Source of the DNA: CAYLNH01 sp964384625
Lineage (GTDB): Bacteria; Verrucomicrobiota; Lentisphaeria; JABSQK01
Length of the DNA: 14,593 nucleotides
Reading direction: 5' to 3'
Assembly: GCA_964384625.1 (NCBI GenBank)
Contig: CAYLNH010000176.1
Coordinates: 1 to 14,593, forward strand
Program-made: the position numbers and the translations under genes
The notes under the pieces: generated by a model
Database searches by the model: none
Told to the model about the DNA's origin: nothing
The model's input: the letters and a program-made list of their open reading frames with translations, nothing else
In this document: one piece after another, positions 7,721 through 14,593 of the stretch
Layout of the letters: every line of letters begins with the position of its first letter
Numbering within the stretch: the stretch's first letter is position 1

Positions 7721-7780
7721 GAAGCACTCCGAATCCACGACTACGGCGGTCCCGAGGTGCTCGGCTGCGAGGACGCCCCA
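7721..7780 (+). pseudogene. N-terminal relic of a quinone-oxidoreductase-type (MDR) gene
   Basis: Directly after the abiEii stop, one frame reads ALRIHDYGGPEVL followed by EDAP. This is the highly recognisable first strand-turn-strand of zinc-independent medium-chain dehydrogenase/reductases (the NADPH:quinone oxidoreductase group), whose proteins commonly start MKA-[IVL]-RIH-x-YGGPEVL-x-x-EDxP. About 20 codons match. Where Met-Lys would be expected the sequence reads CTG-ATC, overlapping the abiEii stop, so the start codon is lost. After 7780 the similarity ends abruptly and the frame stops at 7799-7801. No further part of the gene is visible downstream of the ATPase or the fusion gene. I read it as a decayed or recombined 5' fragment. 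Confidence 0.75.
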
Positions 7781-7786
7781 TCCGTT

Positions 7787-7822
7787 TTTCACGAAATATA
7801 GTTTAGGCGTGTTTTCGTGAAA
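7787..7822 (+). promoter_or_regulatory. Perfect inverted repeat flanking a -10-like element before the ATPase gene
   Basis: TTTCACGAAA (7787-7796) and its exact reverse complement TTTCGTGAAA (7813-7822) are separated by 16 bases and centred 26 bases apart. Each arm is itself nearly palindromic (TTTC-NN-GAAA). TATAGT, a good -10 hexamer, begins right after the first arm (7797-7802), but no recognisable -35 lies 16-18 bases upstream. The arrangement fits an operator bound by a dimeric repressor or activator controlling the ATPase gene. An element-end inverted repeat is an alternative, because the oxidoreductase relic ends 6 bases upstream. Confidence 0.6.
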
Positions 7823-7834
7823 GAAAGGATTGTC

Positions 7835-9262
7835 ATGTTTGTTGGGCGTGAGTCGGAAATGGCGGCGCTGGAGGCCTTGTGGCCGCGGGGCAAGAGCAGT
7901 CTGGTTGTTTGCCGCGGGCGTCGCCGGATCGGCAAGAGCACGTTGATCCAACAGTTTGGCGCTCGTGCCGACCGCTTCCTGGAGTTTCAGGGACTGCCGC
8001 CCAGTGCCAAAGGCAGCGGAAACCAGGCGCAACTCGACGCCTTTGCCCGCCAACTGGCCGAGCAGAGCAGCCTGCCGGTGTTTCAGCCGGATGATTGGCT
8101 GCAGGTCTTTTCCTTCCTGGCCACTGCTATCGACGAAACGCAGCGCACTGTGGTTCTGCTTGACGAGATCTCATGGATGGGCGCGGGTGACGCCGATTTC
8201 GCCGGCAAACTGAAGATTGCCTGGGACACCAAACTGAAGAAGTCCCCTCGACTGATTCTTGTCCTGTGCGGATCGATCAGTTCCTGGATCGACCGGAACA
8301 TTCTCAACAGCCCGGGCTTCATGGGGCGCATATCGCTCGAACTGACCGTTGATGAACTGCCTTTGGCTGATTGCAGCAGTTTCTGGGGCAAGCGTCGCCA
8401 CCGCGTTTCGGCCCGCGAACGTCTGGCGGTGCTGGCAGTCACCGGCGGCGTGCCGCGCTACCTGGAAGAGATCGCTCCCCAGAGGTCTTCCGTGGAGAAC
8501 ATCCACAACCTGTGCTTCCGTCCCGAGAGTCTGTTGTACCACGAGTTCGAGAGGATTTTTGCCGACATCTTCGACCGCCGCAGTCAAAGCTACAAACGGA
8601 TCGTCGGTGCCCTGGTCGATGGCCCGAAGACGCTGTCCCAGATTGCCGCCGCCATGGGAACGCAGCGAAGTGGTCCACTATCCGATTACCTTGGGGACCT
8701 GGCGGTGTCCGGGTTTGTCGCTCAGGATCGATCCTATTCGCCGGCGACCGGCAAGCCGCTGCGCACGTCCCGTTATCGCATACGTGACAACTATCTGCGT
8801 TTCTACCTGAAGTACATCGAACCCGAGAAAGAGAAGATCGCGTCCGGCATCTACCGGGATGCGGACTCCATTTCATGGCTGAACCTGGAGACGATCTTCG
8901 GGATTCAATTTGAGACGCTGGTGCTGAACAATCTTCCCTTGGTCCTTCAGAAGATGCAGCTCTCGCCGGCCACGGTGGTGGCGGCCTCCCCCTTCTTCCG
9001 CAAGGAATCGAAAACGAAAAAGGGCGTGCAGGTTGACCTGCTGATCCAGACCAAGCACGCTCTCTATCCCTGTGAGGTGCGGTTTCGAAACCGAATCGAG
9101 GCATCCGTGATGGATGAAGTCCGGGACAAGGTCCTGGCTCTGGTAGCGCCAACGTCACTGTCAATCCGACCGGTCCTGATCTACGAGGGAGAGCTGGCCG
9201 AACCCGTTGCCCGAGAGGACTTCTTTGATCACTGCATCTCCCTACTAGCGGATCTCTTGTAG
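7835..9262 (+). CDS. AAA ATPase with C-terminal DUF234 nuclease-like domain
   Basis: 475 residues. It belongs to the standalone archaeal-type ATPase family (ATPase_2 plus DUF234), whose cellular role is largely unknown. The start FVGRESEMAALE is typical. Walker A is GRRRIGKST (28-36) and Walker B is VVLLDE (106-111); LCGSISSWID (144-153) fits the sensor-1 strand. Residues 250-300 form a winged helix (TLSQIAAAMGTQRSGPLSDYLGDL) and RIRDNYLRFYLKYIEP (315-330) is the family linker. Residues 350-475 resemble the PD-(D/E)XK fold: FE at 359-360, VDLLI with D401, and E414-V-R416 where E-x-K is usual, so nuclease activity is doubtful. ATG 7835 is chosen for its GAAAGGA site 5 bases upstream; a GTG at 7817 in the same frame overlaps the inverted repeat. 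The gene begins 116 bases after abiEii and appears to have its own control region. Confidence 0.88.
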   Translation: MFVGRESEMAALEALWPRGKSSLVVCRGRRRIGKSTLIQQFGARADRFLEFQGLPPSAKGSGNQAQLDAFARQLAEQSSLPVFQPDDWLQVFSFLATAIDETQRTVVLLDEISWMGAGDADFAGKLKIAWDTKLKKSPRLILVLCGSISSWIDRNILNSPGFMGRISLELTVDELPLADCSSFWGKRRHRVSARERLAVLAVTGGVPRYLEEIAPQRSSVENIHNLCFRPESLLYHEFERIFADIFDRRSQSYKRIVGALVDGPKTLSQIAAAMGTQRSGPLSDYLGDLAVSGFVAQDRSYSPATGKPLRTSRYRIRDNYLRFYLKYIEPEKEKIASGIYRDADSISWLNLETIFGIQFETLVLNNLPLVLQKMQLSPATVVAASPFFRKESKTKKGVQVDLLIQTKHALYPCEVRFRNRIEASVMDEVRDKVLALVAPTSLSIRPVLIYEGELAEPVAREDFFDHCISLLADLL

Positions 9263-9335
9263 GGGACTTCACAGATTGCCTGGACGCGAGCGAACAACTC
9301 GGCTTGAGGACAGAAGCCCAAGGAGGCAGGCAAGC

Positions 9336-10103
9336 ATGGCAAAGCGGAAGAAGAACCTGTCGTCGAAACACCAGGCATGGGTCGACGCGCGAAAGCGCTT
9401 TCACCTCTCCCACGCGCACGTGCAAATGGCACGCGAACTTGGCATGAACCCGAAGAAACTCGGCGGCAAGGCGAACCACAAACAGGAACCGTGGAAGCTC
9501 CCCCTCCCGGACTTCATTGAAGAGCTGTACCGCAAGCGCTTCGGCAAAACTCGCCCGGACGAGGTCAGGTCGATCGAGCAGATGGTAAAGGACACCAAAC
9601 GGAAGCGGGCGGAGCGGAAAGCTCGGAAACGGGAAGAACGGGAGAGGCAGAAGGCCAATCCGAATAACGAGCAAGCAGCGAAACTTCGTGAGAAATACCC
9701 GGACATGCCCGCCTTGCTCACCGCCATCCGGGCGCGGCCCGGCATGTTCCTCGGTCACCAGACGGTCAATGGACTTCACCTGCTGCTGTCCGGGATCTGG
9801 TTTGCCGAAGACTTCCACGACCTGCCCCGGGCGAAGCGGCTCGGGGGCTTTGACAGTGAGGCGTTCGAGAGCTGGGTCGAGTCTCACCACAACCCGGAGC
9901 GCTTGTCTCTCAACTCTTTCTCGCTGGCCGCTCGGGTTGCCGGTGATGAGGCAAGTGGATTCGACCTGTGGTTCACGTGGTACGACTCATTCGTTGCGGT
10001 CCCGGGGGAGTCTCCCAAAGACGCCCAGAATACGCCCACCGCCGAGCACCTGTCGGCGCCGGCAGATCCACGTTCCGCGTCCCGGGCCGGAAAAACCAGT
10101 TGA
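9336..10103 (+). CDS. Two-part fusion protein of unknown function (basic N-terminal domain plus RPGMFLG domain)
   Basis: 255 residues from an ATG with an AGGAGG site at 9321-9326. The frame is open upstream to a TTG at 9276, but that start has no ribosome site. Residues 1-75 match a common small uncharacterised bacterial protein type (MAKRKKNLSSKHQAWVDARK, then AHVQMARELGMNPKKLG and EPWKLPLPDFIEELY). Residues 76-118 form a highly charged Arg/Lys/Glu helix, probably coiled-coil. Residues 119-222 resemble a separate uncharacterised family marked by LLTAIRARPGMFLG (127-140), a conserved Leu-rich helix and an aromatic-rich LWFTWYDSF near 211-219. The tail (223-255) is Pro/Ala/Ser-rich and low in conservation. 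The two halves are, as far as I know, normally separate proteins. No catalytic motif is seen. It lies 73 bases after the ATPase gene on the same strand, so it is probably co-transcribed. Confidence 0.75.
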   Translation: MAKRKKNLSSKHQAWVDARKRFHLSHAHVQMARELGMNPKKLGGKANHKQEPWKLPLPDFIEELYRKRFGKTRPDEVRSIEQMVKDTKRKRAERKARKREERERQKANPNNEQAAKLREKYPDMPALLTAIRARPGMFLGHQTVNGLHLLLSGIWFAEDFHDLPRAKRLGGFDSEAFESWVESHHNPERLSLNSFSLAARVAGDEASGFDLWFTWYDSFVAVPGESPKDAQNTPTAEHLSAPADPRSASRAGKTS

Positions 10104-10126
10104 CCCTCGAATGCAGTCGACCGCAA

Positions 10127-10140
10127 TCGGCTGCAGCCGA
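10127..10140. repeat. Perfect palindrome between convergent genes
   Basis: TCGGCTGCAGCCGA is a 14-base perfect palindrome in the 64-base gap between the fusion gene and the end of protein B, which converge here. As RNA it could form a 5-bp GC-rich stem with a TGCA loop. There is no T-tract on either side, so a standard Rho-independent terminator is not supported. Confidence 0.35.
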
Positions 10141-10167
10141 ACTCGGCGGTGTCGGGTCAGAGAGTCT

Positions 10168-13100
10168 TCACTTCCCCAGAACCATCTTACCCCAGGCGCC
10201 GGGGAGGATACGGGCTTCACTGGGGGCGTCGGTCGGCGGGTCGGGATTTGCGTTGGCCCACAGGGCGCGGTCGACGACCCGACTGCCGTCGGTGTCGGGG
10301 ACAAGAAAGCCGGCGTCGAACAGCAGGGCGCGCGGCTGTTTGGTGAAACCCAGTGTTGTCCACGGGATCCGGATTTCGGCAGTCCAGTCGGCGACGCCTT
10401 TCGCGGGGCCATTCAGTTTCACGGTCAGCGCGTTCTCCGGCAGCAGCACCACGCGGTTAATGCGCGTGGTGCCAACCGGTGATTCGACCACCAACTGGTT
10501 CTTGCCGGCGGGCGCGGCGTAGTCATAGAGCACCCCGCGCCACTTGCCTTCGTAGCGGGCGATCACCAGCCGGCAATCGCCTTTGATGACGTTGGTGTCC
10601 CGCATGACGCGCCAGTCGCCGGCGTCACGTTGGCGCCACTGCAGATCGAAGCCGAAGCCGTGCCGGAAGATGTAGCGCCAGTCCTCCGAGTTGTTGCCGG
10701 TGGCACTCCGGCCCTTGTAGGCCAGAATCAGATTGCTCTTGTCGCAGGCGGCGGCAAACCGGAAGGGCGCCTTCTCCGCGGCGGCCCGCGGAATCGGCTG
10801 GAACGCGTCCTTGGGCCACTCGCCGACGTTGCCGTCCAGCTTGAGTTTGGCGGCAGCGACAGCAGCCATCGACAATCGGTTCTTCCATTGATCCCGTTTC
10901 TTTGTTGCCGCAATACGCTTGTGCGCCGCCGCCAACGTCGGCCGCAGCGTTGTCGCTCTGGCGACGATCTCCGGTGTCACCTTGAACTGCCTGCGGTCGA
11001 CCCGAATGCGGTCGAGGCCTTCGAGACGGGAGATGCCGTGGAAGCCTTTGCCCGAGACCACGTAGACGCGCCCGTTGTCGGCTTTGACGATGGAGCCGCC
11101 AAAGGTCTCGAAGCCGTGTTGGCGGCCGGTGACCTCGGTGCCGCGCTTGGCCGGGAGATCCCCGGACCAATGGCCGTCGGCGCCGGTGAAGATCGTATCC
11201 AGCAGGACGCGGTCGCGGGCGGACATCAGACACCAGGCGCCGCGATCGCTGTTGACCAACACGACTTCACCGACTTCGTCGTTGACGTAAACGGAGCCGA
11301 GGGTCTGGATCGGCGTGCTGATAATCTTGCCGTGCACGCGCGGGCAGAAGTCCGTCTTGTCGGTGGGCGGTGTGCCGCCAACCACGCTGCCGTCCAGCCT
11401 GAGACGATAGGGTTGGAGCACGGAGATGATTTCGTTGTCCCGTGAGAAGACGGTGCTGGGGCCGCCGCCGGGGCCCTTGACACAGAGCGAGGGATAGGTG
11501 CCGAGGTGATGGGCCGAGGGCAGCTTCGGGAAGCCGACCTTACGCGCCTTGGCAGACTCGTAAATCGGCGTGCCCTTCGCGGTGAACCGAGTCGGAGAAA
11601 TGCACGAGCGCTTCCATGGATTCCAGACGGTCAGGTCCGAACTGAGCCAGTTGGTCCAGTGTGTAATATCCGCGCCGGGCACAGCGCCCGTCTCTTTGTC
11701 GAAGACCTCCAGTTCTTCATCCTGGTACTTGCCGTCATCATTGCGGTCGCACCAGATAAACCGTTTGCCGACGAACCCCGCTTCGACCACACGACGGTAC
11801 CAGGGCATGTCCGGCTGGAGTACGAAGCTGCCGTCGACTTTGCCCATGAGCACCGCGGGTCGCCATTCACCGTTGTCCTGTTCGACCACGATGGCCAGTG
11901 CCCCCCCCTGGTAGACCGCCGGATCGCGAACGAGGTAACGGAAGCCGTTGTGCTCGACCGGTCGGCCCAAGTTGGCGAACGACGGATTGAGGAAAAGATA
12001 GGCAAGCTTGCTCTCACCCGTTTCGAAGTCGACGTCGAAGCGTTGGGAGCGGTAGTAAAAGTACTTCAGATCCTTCGACAGATGGCCGCCGCCGCCATAC
12101 TGCGGCGGACCCAGGAACTGTTTCTCGCAGGTCCTGCCGTCGGCACTGAAGCGGGCCACGCGTTTGGGCGCCTGTGAGTACTCGGCAGTCCAGTACTTGC
12201 CGTTGCGATCACGGGTCAATCCGGTAACACATCCGGGGCTGGATGACCAGGCCCCCGAGCGGCCGCCGCCGAGTCGGTTGCGATCGTAGGGTCCGCTGCG
12301 GTGTGGTCCGCGTCCGAGCGCCCGAAGGACCTTGCCGTTCCGGTCCAGACAGTAGACCTTTTGTTTCTCGTCGGCGACCAGGATCTCGTCCGCCACGACC
12401 GACATGGCGGTCACCCGCGCCAATGTCGGCGCGGCCTTCAGCGGCTGCCAGCGGAAGCCCTGTTTCGTATCGAATTGGCCGCGCGCCAGTTGCCGGGTGC
12501 CGTTGCGGTTGAGCACGCTGTAGAGCGTGTTGTCGGCGTGGAGCGCGAGCCGCTCGATCTCGGGCCAGTTGCCGGTCCGCTGATCGCGGGCCTTGCCGGA
12601 AACCGGGTCGATCTCATACACAACCTGAGGATCGGGCCGGTCCCTGGCATCGACCAGGGCTAAGGGCAAAAGCCAATCGCAGCGCAGGTGGTGCGGGTTC
12701 GTCCGGCCGCTGCCGCGGAAGCCAATCCGGCCACGCAAAAAGGCCTTCGTGATACGCAGTCGCAGACGGCGGGTGGTGATGCGCTCCGGGAAGCTGAAGA
12801 AGTAACCGGCGTCCAATGTGGAGGCGACGGTCACGCCCCGCCGCTTGTTGCCGGCATGGCGGCTGGCAACTTCGTGCCAGGTGCCGTCGCGCTGCTCGGC
12901 TTCGACGGTGAAGTGCCGACTGGTGTTGTTCATCATCAGCACGCCGTCCATCGCGATGGCTTTGGGATAGGTGATGGTAACCGTAGCCGGCGCCGTCTCC
13001 AACACCGGCTCGGCTGTGGTGCAACGCCAGCCGCCGGGGCCGGTTTCTTTGAGCGCCTTGGCGCCCGCCGGCAGGGCCACCGTCGGCTTGACGACAACCG

Positions 13101-14535
13101 GCGCAAACCGTAAGGGCAGGAAGCGAACGAAGCGGTAAGCCGTGGGCCGGCTCTTGGGTGTCTTCGGCGTCCGCAGATAGACTGCGTGCGCGATGGTTCC
13201 CGGCGGCGCCGTAATAATCCGGTTACGCGGCCGGCCGAGTTTCTTCCAGGCCGTGCCCAGCTTGCCCTTGGGCCCAACCCAGGCGTGCTTGGCCGGTGGT
13301 TTCTTGCCGGTATGGATCCAGACTTCAGCGTTGTTCAGCAACACCACCGTGCCGATCGGCCGCGGCTTGGTGAACGGCACCAGCAGACCGTAGTGATCGC
13401 CCTGATCGACGGCCCGGACGAGGGCCATGTCGAACCCCGGGTCGCCACTGAAGACGCGCTTGAAACAGTCTTCCGGCAGCAACTGGCCGGGGTGTGGCTG
13501 GCGCGATCTGTTCTTCCGCGGCGGCAGCGCATGGTGCGGGTCGATCGTACTCCGGCCGACGCTGGATCTGAAGATGTCGGCGCGCGCCACCTCTTTGTGC
13601 AAATACAGAATACGTTTGGCGTTGGCCGTGCAGCGCACGCTGTAGGGAGACCCCGTGGGGGCCGCCCAGATCTTGCGGACGCGAAACGACTTCGGATCCA
13701 CGCGGTAAAGCTCACGGCGCGGCCAGCCGGAGGAGTGGGCGTACTGCTTGAACGCAATGATGGCATCCCCGGCATCGAACAACTGGTGCGGCCCGCGCCA
13801 GCTCTCCACCTGCCTTCCCCAGAGCTTGTTGCCGTCCAAATCGGTGGCAATCAGGTTGTGGCCGTGTTCGGTGCAGATCGACGACATGAAGACCTTGTCG
13901 TCCTTCGCCAGCACCGCCGACGGCTCGGTGTGGTCACCCAGCCAGCCGCCCATGCGCGGCGCGCCGTCCTTTGTGAAACGGCCGGTATGCCAGGCGGGAT
14001 GATCCAGCGGCGTGTCGCCGCGGGCGACCGCGAATTCGAAGAAGGCCCGCACGCCCGGCCCACAGAAGACCTTGAGGACCAGCTCCGCGCCGGCCGGCAC
14101 CACATGTCCCCAGATGTCCAACCCGTCCCACGGCACCGAGTGTTTGCCGGCTTTCAGGTCGATCGCCTGCACCAGAATCCGAATCAGCATCCCGCCCCGG
14201 TTGTACAGCGCCAGAGTGACCCGGCTGTCCGTCGGTAAGGAGAAGGGAAGGTGCACCACCCCGGGCAGATCCAATGCGGGGCTGTTGCCGATGCGCTTCG
14301 GCAACGGCGTGATCTGCGTCGGCACTGCCTGCAATGGCGGCGGTGTTTCGGCGGCGGCGGGGAACGCTGGCGGCACGGTGTTTGCCGGTGCGTCGACAGC
14401 CGGCGGCAGGAGGTCCTTACGGCCGGCAAATCGTTGCTGGACATACAGGCCGGCGATTACGGCCAACAGGGCGACGACGACAAAAGTGACGCCAAGGTAC
14501 TTCATGCGCTTGTTGCCTTCAGGAGCTGGGTTCAT
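10168..14535 (-). CDS. Giant exported protein B: FlgD-Ig / propeller-like core with galactose-binding-like insert / CBM9-like
   Basis: 1455 residues. The N-terminus has one hydrophobic segment (about 14-31, VTFVVVALLAVIAGLYV) after basic residues, a signal anchor or uncleaved signal, then a Pro/Ala-rich linker (41-80). Residues 90-158 are a FlgD-like Ig domain (GKHSVPWDGLD). Residues 180-330 contain propeller-like repeats. Residues about 352-625 are an extra block resembling one or two F5/8-type C (discoidin, galactose-binding) domains, for example FTVEAEQRDGTWHEVA at 542-557. Residues 640-1220 resume the propeller core, with YGGGG at 813-817 and a canonical EF-hand-like loop DRNDDGKYQDEE at 930-941. 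Residues 1229-1455 are CBM9-like (LDGNVGEW; AEIRIPWTTLG). From YGGGG onward it aligns by eye with protein A, ending SEARILPGAWG against SEARLEPAQWG, but it lacks A's N-terminal CBM9-like domain. An alternative start is ATG 14505. No enzyme motif was found. Confidence 0.82.
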   Translation of the reverse strand: MNPAPEGNKRMKYLGVTFVVVALLAVIAGLYVQQRFAGRKDLLPPAVDAPANTVPPAFPAAAETPPPLQAVPTQITPLPKRIGNSPALDLPGVVHLPFSLPTDSRVTLALYNRGGMLIRILVQAIDLKAGKHSVPWDGLDIWGHVVPAGAELVLKVFCGPGVRAFFEFAVARGDTPLDHPAWHTGRFTKDGAPRMGGWLGDHTEPSAVLAKDDKVFMSSICTEHGHNLIATDLDGNKLWGRQVESWRGPHQLFDAGDAIIAFKQYAHSSGWPRRELYRVDPKSFRVRKIWAAPTGSPYSVRCTANAKRILYLHKEVARADIFRSSVGRSTIDPHHALPPRKNRSRQPHPGQLLPEDCFKRVFSGDPGFDMALVRAVDQGDHYGLLVPFTKPRPIGTVVLLNNAEVWIHTGKKPPAKHAWVGPKGKLGTAWKKLGRPRNRIITAPPGTIAHAVYLRTPKTPKSRPTAYRFVRFLPLRFAPVVVKPTVALPAGAKALKETGPGGWRCTTAEPVLETAPATVTITYPKAIAMDGVLMMNNTSRHFTVEAEQRDGTWHEVASRHAGNKRRGVTVASTLDAGYFFSFPERITTRRLRLRITKAFLRGRIGFRGSGRTNPHHLRCDWLLPLALVDARDRPDPQVVYEIDPVSGKARDQRTGNWPEIERLALHADNTLYSVLNRNGTRQLARGQFDTKQGFRWQPLKAAPTLARVTAMSVVADEILVADEKQKVYCLDRNGKVLRALGRGPHRSGPYDRNRLGGGRSGAWSSSPGCVTGLTRDRNGKYWTAEYSQAPKRVARFSADGRTCEKQFLGPPQYGGGGHLSKDLKYFYYRSQRFDVDFETGESKLAYLFLNPSFANLGRPVEHNGFRYLVRDPAVYQGGALAIVVEQDNGEWRPAVLMGKVDGSFVLQPDMPWYRRVVEAGFVGKRFIWCDRNDDGKYQDEELEVFDKETGAVPGADITHWTNWLSSDLTVWNPWKRSCISPTRFTAKGTPIYESAKARKVGFPKLPSAHHLGTYPSLCVKGPGGGPSTVFSRDNEIISVLQPYRLRLDGSVVGGTPPTDKTDFCPRVHGKIISTPIQTLGSVYVNDEVGEVVLVNSDRGAWCLMSARDRVLLDTIFTGADGHWSGDLPAKRGTEVTGRQHGFETFGGSIVKADNGRVYVVSGKGFHGISRLEGLDRIRVDRRQFKVTPEIVARATTLRPTLAAAHKRIAATKKRDQWKNRLSMAAVAAAKLKLDGNVGEWPKDAFQPIPRAAAEKAPFRFAAACDKSNLILAYKGRSATGNNSEDWRYIFRHGFGFDLQWRQRDAGDWRVMRDTNVIKGDCRLVIARYEGKWRGVLYDYAAPAGKNQLVVESPVGTTRINRVVLLPENALTVKLNGPAKGVADWTAEIRIPWTTLGFTKQPRALLFDAGFLVPDTDGSRVVDRALWANANPDPPTDAPSEARILPGAWGKMVLGK

Positions 14536-14593
14536 GCTTCTTAGGGTCCGCGCGGAAATAACTTCACATTTTGAGAGACTTTCAAGAGTCGCG
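14536..14593 (-). other. Upstream region of protein B, window edge
   Basis: 58 bases lie upstream of protein B's ATG. On the minus strand, TTGAAA (14580-14585) could serve as a -35, but the matching -10 position is poor and I do not call a promoter. TAAGAAG just before the ATG is a weak ribosome site. The internal ATG at 14505 has GAAGG about 10 bases upstream, so the true start is unresolved. Confidence 0.35.

Noticed and set aside
10127..10140. Rho-independent terminator between the convergent genes
   Set aside because: The palindrome is short and neither strand has a following T-tract.
13186..14238. 350-codon plus-strand frame opposite protein B
   Set aside because: It is antisense to a clearly conserved paralogue, with biased composition and no domain.

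Overview
The window is GC-rich, densely coding bacterial DNA. It probably comes from an environmental bacterium with a large secretome. The two giant secreted proteins with carbohydrate-binding-like modules, the PKD-bearing exported hydrolase with a C-terminal sorting tail, and the low-complexity CTCC-type octamer repeats between genes would fit a member of the Planctomycetes-Verrucomicrobia-Lentisphaerae group. That placement is inference; no rRNA or other taxonomic marker is present.

Layout. The minus strand carries an exported PKD-containing serine hydrolase (130-1890). Upstream of it on the same strand is a 1301-residue secreted protein, 'A' (1955-5860), with a CBM9-like module at each end around a propeller-like centre. 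A non-coding gap of about 410 bases (5861-6270) holds two clusters of octamer repeats in opposite orientation, a short direct repeat and a strong promoter. A plus-strand block follows: an AbiE-type toxin-antitoxin pair (abiEi 6271-6912, abiEii 6909-7718), a 20-codon relic of a quinone-oxidoreductase-type gene (about 7721-7780), a perfect 10-bp inverted repeat around a -10-like element (7787-7822), a DUF234-type AAA ATPase (7835-9262) and a two-part fusion protein of unknown function (9336-10103). The minus strand resumes with a 1455-residue protein, 'B' (10168-14535). B is clearly a paralogue of A but has its extra modules in a different place.

How it fits together. A and B share a FlgD-like Ig domain, a propeller-like core with YGGGG and EF-hand-like DRNDD landmarks, and a C-terminal CBM9-like domain. 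They look like duplicated extracellular or cell-surface glycan-binding proteins without a recognisable enzyme domain. The hydrolase lies 64 bases downstream of A and may be co-transcribed with it. The plus-strand block between A and B has the character of defence or accessory cargo: a type IV toxin-antitoxin pair, a standalone ATPase with a nuclease-like C-terminus and an orphan fusion protein. The gene relic inside the block shows that the region has been rearranged. No transposase, integrase, tRNA, rRNA or CRISPR array was found.
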